Origin: an uncultured Bacteroides sp.
GTDB taxonomy: Bacteria > Bacteroidota > Bacteroidia > Bacteroidales > Bacteroidaceae
Reading direction: 5' to 3'
Assembly: GCA_900556625.1 (NCBI GenBank)
Contig: USPQ01000092.1
Coordinates: 1-11,090 of the forward strand
DNA length: 11,090 bases
Shown here: positions 1 to 6,600 of the stretch, one piece after another
Layout: each line of letters starts with the position of its first letter
How positions within the stretch are numbered: the stretch's first letter is position 1
Notes under the pieces: model-generated
What the model saw: only the letters and a program-made list of their open reading frames with translations
Databases searched by the model: none
What the model was told of the DNA's origin: nothing
Made by a program: the position numbers and the translations under genes

Positions 1-5
1 TGCTA

Positions 6-36
6 CAAAGATATAACAAAGGATTGGAAAAGTAAA
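6..36 (-). promoter_or_regulatory. Putative promoter for a gene left of the window
   Basis: Read on the minus strand, TATCTTTG (6-13) matches the Bacteroides -7 consensus TAnnTTTG exactly. A TTTA (33-36) lies 19 nt upstream, three of four bases of the -33 consensus TTTG. It sits just past the terminator of the ribosomal operon, so it would start a new minus-strand transcript near the window edge. The gene it serves is outside the window; ftsY is a guess from remembered gene order in Bacteroides. Confidence 0.45.
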
Positions 37-50
37 AAAAGAAGCAATAA

Positions 51-84
51 AAAATCCCCTCATTGTTATCAATGAGAGGATTTT
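51..84 (-). terminator. Rho-independent terminator of the rpmB-rpmG-DUF4295 operon
   Basis: On the minus strand this forms a 13-bp stem (arms 70-82 and 53-65) with one G-U wobble and a 4-nt loop (66-69). Two extra A-T pairs extend it to 51-84, and a U-rich stretch follows on the minus strand. It starts 27 bp after the DUF4295 stop codon, so it ends the ribosomal operon transcript. Confidence 0.85.
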
Positions 85-111
85 GAATTTATAGCGTGTA
101 TGCTATCTCGA

Positions 112-270
112 TTATTTTTTGAAAAAGTCTTGTACTTTTTCGTTCGGAACCATTTGTTCATCAAAAACGTATGCTCCAGTTTTCGGAGATTTTACCATTT
201 TGATAACCTTGGTATAAGCACGACCTTCTTTAGAGCCATCGTGCAAACTTGCTACTGTTTTCTTTGCCAT
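112..270 (-). CDS. DUF4295 family small basic protein, probable Bacteroidetes-specific ribosomal protein
   Basis: This 52-residue lysine-rich protein begins MAKKTVASLHDGSKEGRAY and ends NEKVQDFFKK. I recognise it as the DUF4295 family, which is confined to Bacteroidetes and regularly follows rpmG. It starts at an ATG 16 bp after the rpmG stop and is the last gene of the operon before the terminator at 51-84. From memory, the cryo-EM structure of the Flavobacterium johnsoniae ribosome revealed an extra small large-subunit protein named bL38; that this family is bL38 is my recollection and has not been checked. Context (third gene of an rpmB-rpmG operon), size and charge all agree with a ribosomal role. 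It is missed by gene finders with a length cutoff. The family call is firm; the function is inferred. Confidence 0.88.
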   Translation of the reverse strand: MAKKTVASLHDGSKEGRAYTKVIKMVKSPKTGAYVFDEQMVPNEKVQDFFKK

Positions 271-286
271 GGGTTATACTTCTTTA

Positions 287-475
287 TTATTTAATTTCTT
301 TGTGTACTGTTACTCTTTTCAGAATCGGGTTGTATTTCTTCAACTCAAGTCTTTCTGTAGTATTCTTTCTGTTCTTAGTTGTGATATAACGAGATGTTCC
401 CGGCATTCCACTGTCTTTGTGTTCTGTACATTCCAGAATCACCTGTACTCTGTTACCTTTTGCTTTCTTTGCCAT
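287..475 (-). CDS. rpmG: 50S ribosomal protein L33 (bL33)
   Basis: A 62-residue basic protein of the large ribosomal subunit, near the E site. The family signature runs from VQVILECTEHK (11-21) through TSRYITTKNRKNTTERLEL (27-45) to the C-terminal KKYNP segment. L33 proteins come in zinc-binding forms with two CxxC pairs and zinc-free forms. This one has a single Cys (16) and no CxxC, so it is the zinc-independent type. It starts at an ATG 21 bp after the rpmB stop; AGGAG lies about 11 nt upstream, a longer spacing than usual. It is the second gene of the rpmB-rpmG-DUF4295 operon and is presumably controlled from the promoter upstream of rpmB. Length and motif leave no realistic alternative. 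Confidence 0.96.
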   Translation of the reverse strand: MAKKAKGNRVQVILECTEHKDSGMPGTSRYITTKNRKNTTERLELKKYNPILKRVTVHKEIK

Positions 476-496
476 TGTAAGTTTTCTCCTCTACGT

Positions 497-757
497 TTAG
501 CCGATTACTTTAATGCTTTTCCAATCACAATAACCTTTAGCCACAGCTTCAGTCAGCGCAGCGTCCAGTCCCTTTTTGTTGATAATACGCAGCCCGTTAG
601 CGCAAATGCTAAGGCTGATCCAACAATCTTGTTCTACATAGTAGAACTTTTTGTTAAACAAGTTCAAATCAAAGGTTCTTTTAGTTCTTCTCTTTGAGTG
701 TGAAACATTGTTGCCAATCATGGCTTTCTTTCCGGTAATTTGACAAATCTTCGACAT
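497..757 (-). CDS. rpmB: 50S ribosomal protein L28 (bL28)
   Basis: An 86-residue large-subunit ribosomal protein. The N-terminal signature CQITGKKAMIGNNVSHSKRR (5-24) followed by TKRTFDLNL (25-33) is diagnostic for L28, and the C-terminal half (LRIINKKGLDAALTEA, 56-71) also fits. Only isolated cysteines are present (5, 45, 52, 77), with no CxxC knuckle, so zinc binding is not expected. It is the first gene of a three-gene operon with rpmG and the DUF4295 gene. A promoter candidate at 808-838 would give a 5' leader of about 40 nt. The ATG at 757 is used because it gives the conserved MSKICQ start. Confidence 0.96.
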   Translation of the reverse strand: MSKICQITGKKAMIGNNVSHSKRRTKRTFDLNLFNKKFYYVEQDCWISLSICANGLRIINKKGLDAALTEAVAKGYCDWKSIKVIG

Positions 758-807
758 TTCTATCTTATTTTTATAGTTTTATATCTATACTTATTTCAAA
801 CAGGACG

Positions 808-838
808 CAAAGTAAGTACTTTTATCCGTATAAAACAA
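808..838 (-). promoter_or_regulatory. Putative promoter of the rpmB operon
   Basis: On the minus strand TTACTTTG (808-815) matches the Bacteroides -7 element TAnnTTTG at all but one informative position. TTG (836-838) lies 20 nt upstream as a -33 element. Initiation would fall near 800, giving a leader of about 43 nt to the rpmB ATG. The rest of the 122-bp gap to cinA (758-879) is A/T-rich, with only weak hairpins (such as CTTATAAG) and no convincing terminator, so read-through from cinA is possible. Confidence 0.55.
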
Positions 839-879
839 GAATTTCTTAAAATAATTCACTTATAAGCAGCTATTTTTCT

Positions 880-2112
880 TTATTTGAGTAAATCTCGGAG
901 CATTAGCAACGCATTATTGCCGGCTCTTTCAATATTCATGGCTCTTCCGCGATTTGTTTCCTGCTTGTATGTCCGAATTTCGTTTTTATAACCAGCAGCT
1001 ATCCATACAGTCCCCACAGGTTTCTCCGGAGTGCCTCCTCCCGGTCCGGCTATTCCCGATGTGGCGACAGCGCAGTCAGTTTTCAATGCTTTCATCGCAC
1101 CTTTTACCATTTCAATCACCGTTTCTTCACTAACGGCTCCATACTTTTCCAATGTCTCGGAAGATACGTACAAAAGGTCCTTCTTCACTTCATTGGAATA
1201 AGCCACTATGCTACCTTTAAAATATTCCGAACTTCCAGCGATAGATGTCAGTCGCTCCGCAATGCTTCCACCTGTGCAACTTTCTGCGGTGGATACGGTT
1301 AATTTCCTCTTTTTCAGTAACTCCCCGATGATGACTTCCAATGGGGTGTCTTCTTCGCTGAAAATGTCTTCGCCCAATATTGTTTCCAATTTTGCTTTCT
1401 CACGGTTCAGAAGAGTTTCCACTTCTTTCCTGTCATGTCCGCGTCCGGTCAATCTCATACGGATAATTCCCAGTTTGGGCAGATATGCCAGTTTGATGCA
1501 ATCCGGTAAGGCGACCTCCCAAGCTTCTAATTTCTCTGCCAACACGGATTCGGGGTAATGTTGTACTAAGAAAGTCTGATGCATAATGACATCTGTTTGA
1601 AACCTCTCATGCAGTTTGGGTAATACGCTTTCAGCCATTACGGTAGTCATTTCCTGTGGTACTCCCGGCATAGATACAAGTACTTTGCCGTCTCTCTCGA
1701 ACCAGCTCACAGAAGCACTTCCTACCGGGTTGTTGATTACCGTACAGTTCTTCGGAACCATTGCCTGACCTTTATTCAGTTTATTCATTGGTATTTTACC
1801 GGCCAATACCCGTTTCACGTTTTCGAAGACTTCTTCGCTGAATATCAGTTCAGTATTGAAGTACTTACAAAGTGTTTGTTTGGTAATATCATCTTTAGTA
1901 GGGCCCAGTCCTCCGGTTACTAAAACAATATTTACCCTTTTCATCGCATTATCAATCGCTTCCAGGATCTCTTCTTCTCTATCGCGAACCGATACGATGC
2001 GAAGGACTTCAATTCCTATATTATTTAACTCCCGCCCCATCCAGGCGGAATTTGTATCGACAACCTGCCCTATCAGCAGTTCATCACCAATGGTTATAAG
2101 CTCGGCAAACAT
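880..2112 (-). CDS. cinA: CinA family nicotinamide-nucleotide amidohydrolase / ADP-ribose pyrophosphatase
   Basis: A 410-residue cytosolic enzyme, full length for two-domain CinA. The N-terminal MoaB/MogA-like domain (about 1-170, COG1058) shows IGDELLIGQVVDTNS (8-22), TGGLGPTKDD (66-75) and MPGVPQEM (148-155); in characterised homologues it hydrolyses ADP-ribose. The C-terminal PncC domain (about 255-410) shows ESCTGG (277-282) with its putative catalytic Ser278, SNEVKKDLL (306-314) and SGIAGPGGGTPEKPVGT (352-368). This domain deamidates NMN to nicotinate mononucleotide in pyridine-nucleotide salvage. The name comes from the competence- and damage-inducible gene of streptococci; nothing here suggests a competence role. 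AGGAG lies 5 nt before the ATG. It is downstream of tsaD on the same strand, separated by 373 bp. I find no -7 box of good quality just upstream. Confidence 0.95.
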   Translation of the reverse strand: MFAELITIGDELLIGQVVDTNSAWMGRELNNIGIEVLRIVSVRDREEEILEAIDNAMKRVNIVLVTGGLGPTKDDITKQTLCKYFNTELIFSEEVFENVKRVLAGKIPMNKLNKGQAMVPKNCTVINNPVGSASVSWFERDGKVLVSMPGVPQEMTTVMAESVLPKLHERFQTDVIMHQTFLVQHYPESVLAEKLEAWEVALPDCIKLAYLPKLGIIRMRLTGRGHDRKEVETLLNREKAKLETILGEDIFSEEDTPLEVIIGELLKKRKLTVSTAESCTGGSIAERLTSIAGSSEYFKGSIVAYSNEVKKDLLYVSSETLEKYGAVSEETVIEMVKGAMKALKTDCAVATSGIAGPGGGTPEKPVGTVWIAAGYKNEIRTYKQETNRGRAMNIERAGNNALLMLRDLLK

Positions 2113-2202
2113 ATTTCTCCTGCTTTATTTATTATATATACCTATTATATCATAAGAATATCCCTACTTCATTAAGCTATTCTTCCTGCTTCTTTCTCTC
2201 GT

Positions 2203-2240
2203 TCCACGTACGTGGACTTTATGTTTCGTGTATGTGAAAC
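2203..2240. repeat. Pair of adjacent palindromes
   Basis: TCCACGTACGTGGA (2203-2216) is a perfect 14-bp palindrome. Six bases later GTTTC-GTGTATGT-GAAAC (2223-2240) forms a second inverted repeat with 5-bp arms and a CGTGTATGTG core resembling the first palindrome's CACGTACGTG. Two related dyads 20 bp apart suggest paired binding sites for a dimeric regulator, a structured RNA on either strand, or a copy of an interspersed intergenic repeat. They lie about 90 bp upstream of cinA. Confidence 0.65.
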
Positions 2241-2367
2241 AAAGAAATAGAATAGAGGAAACCTATTAATGCTGCCGTCATATTCTCCTAATTCTATCAA
2301 GACAAACGGCAAAAGTTACCGTATCCCAATGCTTATATGCCGTTATTCCGATGCAAAAACACGGTTA

Positions 2368-2427
2368 TTGTCACCTATTTTATCATCAATTGTCACTGTT
2401 ATCACCTATTGTCACTCCTATTATCAC
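2368..2427 (+). repeat. Array of five TTRTCAC heptamers
   Basis: Direct copies start at 2368 (TTGTCAC), 2390 (TTGTCAC), 2399 (TTATCAC), 2409 (TTGTCAC) and 2421 (TTATCAC), at spacings of 22, 9, 10 and 12 bp. The last four sit on about the same helix face. A reverse-oriented copy, GTGACAA, lies at 2466-2472. The spacing is too short and irregular for CRISPR. A regulator array or degenerate tandem repeat fits better; no function can be assigned. Confidence 0.6.
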
Positions 2428-2485
2428 CTGTTAAGCGGCTATCATACAAATGATTAGACGGAAAAGTGACAATAGAAAAATAACT

Positions 2486-3505
2486 TTATAGGGTGACACG
2501 AGAATAAGCCGGAAGCTCAATAGAGCAGAAATCTTTATCCAGATATTTGAAATATCCGGTAATGGCAATCATAGCCGCGTTGTCAGTGGTATAGCTGAAT
2601 TTAGGTATAAAGATATTCCAGCCATACTTTTCCGCATGTTCCCGGAAAGCATTACGCAATCCGTTATTTGCAGAAACTCCTCCCGCTACAGCCACCTCTT
2701 TTATCTTATACTCTTTCGCAGCTTTTCGCAGTTTATCCATAAGGATATCTACTACCGTTGCTTCCAATGAAGCTGCCAGATCCACTTTATGATGTTCGAT
2801 AAAATCAGGATCTTCCTTCATCCAGTCGCGCAATGAATATAAAAATGAAGTTTTCAGTCCACTGAAACTATAATCCAATCCCGGAATATGAGGTTTGCTG
2901 AATGTATATGCTTTCGGATTTCCCTGGCGTGCCAGCTTATCGATAATGGGGCCGCCCGGATATCCTAATCCCATAACTTTTGAACATTTATCGATTGCTT
3001 CACCTGCGGCGTCGTCAATTGTCTGACCGAGAATCTCCATGTCATTATAGGCCTTTACCAATATAATCTGCGAATTTCCTCCGGACACTAAGAGGCAAAG
3101 GAATGGAAATTGTGGCTGTTTATTTTCTTCTCCTTCAGCTTTAATAAAATGAGCTAAAACATGACCTGTCAGATGATTAACATCAATCATAGGAATCCCG
3201 AGAGAACGAGCGAATCCTTTAGCGAAAGAGACTCCGACAAGTAAGGACCCCATTAATCCGGGACCACGTGTAAAAGCTACTGCACTCAACTCTTCCTTAG
3301 TGACTCCGGCACGTTTCAACGCTTCATGTACTACCGGTACGATATTTTGCTGGTGTGCCCGTGAAGCCAATTCGGGTACTACGCCGCCGTATGCTTCGTG
3401 TACGGCTTGACTTGCTACCACATTTGACAGCAGATAACCATCCTTGATAACGGCTGCCGACGTATCATCACAGGAGGACTCAATTCCTAATATTATTGCA
3501 CTCAT
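2486..3505 (-). CDS. tsaD: tRNA N6-adenosine threonylcarbamoyltransferase TsaD
   Basis: A 339-residue cytosolic enzyme, usual length for the Kae1/Qri7/YgjD family (formerly gcp). With TsaB and TsaE it transfers the threonylcarbamoyl group onto A37 of ANN-decoding tRNAs (t6A). ASKHA-fold motifs are complete: GIESSCDDTS (7-16), ELASRAHQQNI (45-55), metal-ligand histidines in NHLTGH (H111, H115), SGGNSQ (141-146), DDAAGEAIDK (164-173), GGVSANNGLR (275-284) and the metal-ligand aspartate in TTDNAAM (D308). The ATG at 3505 yields the conserved start, with a short leader from the -7 box at 3531-3538. It is transcribed divergently from tamB. It is essential or near-essential in many bacteria. The old 'O-sialoglycoprotein endopeptidase' label should not be used. 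Confidence 0.97.
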   Translation of the reverse strand: MSAIILGIESSCDDTSAAVIKDGYLLSNVVASQAVHEAYGGVVPELASRAHQQNIVPVVHEALKRAGVTKEELSAVAFTRGPGLMGSLLVGVSFAKGFARSLGIPMIDVNHLTGHVLAHFIKAEGEENKQPQFPFLCLLVSGGNSQIILVKAYNDMEILGQTIDDAAGEAIDKCSKVMGLGYPGGPIIDKLARQGNPKAYTFSKPHIPGLDYSFSGLKTSFLYSLRDWMKEDPDFIEHHKVDLAASLEATVVDILMDKLRKAAKEYKIKEVAVAGGVSANNGLRNAFREHAEKYGWNIFIPKFSYTTDNAAMIAITGYFKYLDKDFCSIELPAYSRVTL

Positions 3506-3530
3506 AAGTTATTTAAACTATTAAACGGTG

Positions 3531-3538
3531 CAAAAGTA
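3531..3538 (-). promoter_or_regulatory. -7 element of the tsaD promoter
   Basis: On the minus strand TACTTTTG matches TAnnTTTG exactly. A clear TTTG -33 element is lacking; the best candidate is TTCG at 3561-3564 after 22 nt. Initiation near 3524 would give a leader of roughly 20 nt to the tsaD ATG at 3505. Confidence 0.55.
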
Positions 3539-3572
3539 ATCATAAAACTACGATTCATAACGAACTATTTTA

Positions 3573-3580
3573 TATTTTTG
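3573..3580 (+). promoter_or_regulatory. -7 element of the tamB promoter
   Basis: TATTTTTG matches TAnnTTTG exactly on the plus strand; no good -33 element is visible. Initiation is expected near 3587, and the message would start in an A-rich leader (3584-3598). This position matters for the start of tamB: it puts near-cognate codons at 3605-3614 only 18-27 nt into the transcript. Confidence 0.55.
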
Positions 3581-3604
3581 TTCGCAAAATAAAAATAATC
3601 GCTT

Positions 3605-6600
3605 ATCAGAACGCTGAAAAAGACTGTACGCTGGGTAGTTGGTATTGTACTGGGAGTATATATCGGAACTATTGTTTTGCTGAACATACCAAATGTTCAG
3701 CAAGCGATGAGTGCGTTTGTCGCCGATGAACTTTCCGAAGTGTTGAAGACGAAAGTGGTAATCGGCAGAATCAATATGGGATTATTGAACCGTATTATCA
3801 TTGATGATGTATTGCTTGATGACCAAAGTGGACAGGAAATGTTGAAAGTCACCCGTTTGTCTGCCAAGTTCGACATTGTGCCTTTTTTTAAGGGAAAGAT
3901 TTCTATCAGTAGTGTACAGCTTTTCGGTTTCAATATTAATCTTCGCAAGGAAACACCGGATACTCCTCCTAACTTTAAATTTGTTCTGGATGCTTTTGCT
4001 TCCAAAGACACTGTAAAGAAAGAGAGTTCGCTTGATTTGCGTATCAATTCAATATTGATTCGTCGTGGAAGAATGTCTTATCATGTACTTTCGGAAGAAG
4101 AGACTCCGGGAAAATTTAATGCCAAGCATATCCAACTTCAGAATATTATAGCCAATATATCTTTGAAAGCATTGAGCAAAGATTCGGTCAATTTGGGAAT
4201 CAAGCGATTGAGCCTTGATGAGAAGATGTCCGGATTTTCTTTGAAGAAAATGAGCTTGAAGCTGGTAGCCAACAATAAACAGACAAGCATTGATAATTTT
4301 GCTATTGAACTGCCCGAGACTTCTTTAAAAATGGATACTATCCACTTGGTGTATGACAGTTTACAAGCATTCGAGCATTTTGCGGAGGAAGTGCATTTCT
4401 CTTTCCGCACGTTACCATCGCAGATTACATTAAAGGACATCTCTCCTTTTGTGCCGGTTCTTTCTCATTTCAAGGAACCGATAACGTTGGACATGGAAGT
4501 AAAAGGAACTGTAGACCAGTTGAACTGTTCGCATTTGGAGATTGTGTCGGAGGAACAGCAATTCCGTCTTAGAGGGGATGTCTCGTTACAGGATTTATCA
4601 CATCCGCAGGATGCGTATGTGTATGGTACTCTTTCCGAACTTTCGGCCAATACCCGTGGGGTAGGCTTTTTAGTACGTAACTTGAATCCGGATTATAATG
4701 GAGTTCCTCCCATTCTCGAACGTTTGGGAAATATTAGTTTTCGCGGAGAAATTTCCGGATATTTCACAGACTTGGTAACGTACGGTCAGTTGCGTACAAG
4801 TCTGGGAGATGTGAAAACCGACTTAAAGTTAAGTGCGGATAAGAGCAAAGGGCTGTTCGCTTACTCCGGTGCGGTGAAAACAACGGACTTCAAGCTGGGG
4901 GAACTATTAGCTAATGAACAGTTGGGAGAAATAACTTTCAATCTGGATGTGCATGGACGGCATATCACAAATCAGCGCCCAACTGTAGAACTGAAAGGCC
5001 TGATTGCTTCAATAGATTATAGTAGATACAGGTATGAAAATATCACGCTGGACGGAGAATATAAGCGGGGTGGATTTAACGGTAAGGTAGCATTGGACGA
5101 TCCGAATGGTTCCGTCTATCTGAATGGGGATGTCAATGTCACTTCCAAAGTTCCTACCTTCAATTTTCTGGCGGTAGTACACAAGGTGCGTCCGCATGAT
5201 CTTAATCTTACTACTAAATATGCGGATGCGGAGTTTTCGTTGAAATTAAGGGCCAACTTCACAGGTGGTTCCATAGAAGAGATGATTGGAGAAATCAATG
5301 TCGATAGTTTGGAATTTACGGCTCCGGATAAAGAGTATTTCATGAAGAACATGAATATTCGGGCTACAAAGAAAAATGACGAAAACCAATTGAAGCTGAC
5401 TTCTGAGTTTCTGACGGCTGATGTAGAAGGGAAATTCCAATACCACACCTTGCCCGCCAGCATTCTTAATATTATGCGGAAATATATTCCGTCTCTGATA
5501 TTGCCGCCTAAAAAAGAATTTGAAACGCATAATAATTTTCAGTTTGATATACATATCTATAATACGGATATTCTATCTACCATCTTTGATATTCCATTGA
5601 CAATATATACCCATTCTACTTTGAAAGGATATTTCAACGATCCTTTGCAGCGTCTGCGTGTAGAGGGGTATTTTCCCCGTTTGCAATATAAGAATAACTT
5701 TATAGAATCGGGTATGGTTCTTTGTGAGAATCCAGCGGATCATATTCGTGCGTTAGTTCGTATGACCAATCTGAAAAAGAAAGGAGCGGTTAATCTTTCT
5801 TTGGATGCGCAAGCCAAAGATGATAATGTCAGTACAACCTTGAATTGGGGTAATAATGCGGCTGTAACGTATAGCGGACAGTTGGCGGCTGTAGCTAAGT
5901 TTCTCCGTACGGAAGGAGAAAAACCGCTCTTAAAGGCAACGGTAGACGTGAAGCCTACTGATGTAATATTGAATGATACGCTTTGGAAAATACATCCTTC
6001 GCAAGTGGTAGTGGATTCGGGAAAGGTGGATGTGAACAATTTCTATTTCAGCCATCAAGACCGTTATGTACGTATCAACGGACGTCTGTCTGACAATCCC
6101 GAAGACTCGGTCAAGGTTGACTTGAAGGATATCAATATGGGATATGTGTTTGATATTGCCAGTATATCGGATGATGTAAATTTTGAGGGAGATGCTACGG
6201 GAACGGCATACGCGTGCGGTGTGTTGAAGAAACCTGTCATGAATACTCGTTTGTTTATAAAGAATTTCTCTCTCAATCAGGGACGATTGGGAGATTTGGA
6301 TATATATGGTGAATGGGACAATGAGAATAGAGGAATCCGGTTGGATGCGTTTATCCAGGATATTGCTCCTTCTCCTTCGCGCGTCACGGGTATTATTTAT
6401 CCGTTGAAACCGGAGAGCGGACTTGATTTGAATATTGAAGCGAATGAATTGAATTTGAAGTTCCTCGAACACTATATGAGAAGCATCGCTAATGATATAA
6501 AAGGACGCGGAACAGGTAAGGTGCATTTTTATGGCAAGTTCAAGGGATTGAATCTGGATGGTGCAGTAATGACAGATGCATCTATGAACTTCGATATTCT

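Larger units (their letters stand above)
2113..2485. other. Non-coding gap between tsaD and cinA with palindromes and a repeat array
   Basis: This 373-bp stretch between two same-strand housekeeping genes has no convincing gene. An open plus-strand frame (2269-2457) lacks family resemblance and a promoter, and it runs through the heptamer array. It holds two adjacent palindromes (2203-2240), five TTRTCAC heptamers (2368-2427) and a small hairpin ATCAT-ACAA-ATGAT (2441-2454). None has a minus-strand U-tract, so no clear tsaD terminator is seen. The only weak minus-strand -7-like boxes are TTTCTTTG (2240-2247) and AACTTTTG (2310-2317). The cinA promoter is therefore unresolved. Confidence 0.7.

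Noticed and set aside
91..106. Small inverted repeat ATAGC-N6-GCTAT after the DUF4295 stop
   Set aside because: A 5-bp stem without a U-tract; the real terminator follows at 51-84.
269..697. Plus-strand open frame (142 codons) across rpmG and rpmB
   Set aside because: It is antisense to two certain ribosomal protein genes, and its Phe/Ser/Cys-rich composition is typical of a reverse-strand artefact.
2269..2457. Plus-strand open frame of 62 codons in the tsaD-cinA gap
   Set aside because: No family, no promoter, and its second half is the heptamer repeat array. Considered non-coding.
2368..2472. Heptamer repeats as a CRISPR array or replication iterons
   Set aside because: The units are 7 bp with 2-15 bp gaps, too short for CRISPR, and there is no cas or replication initiator gene nearby.
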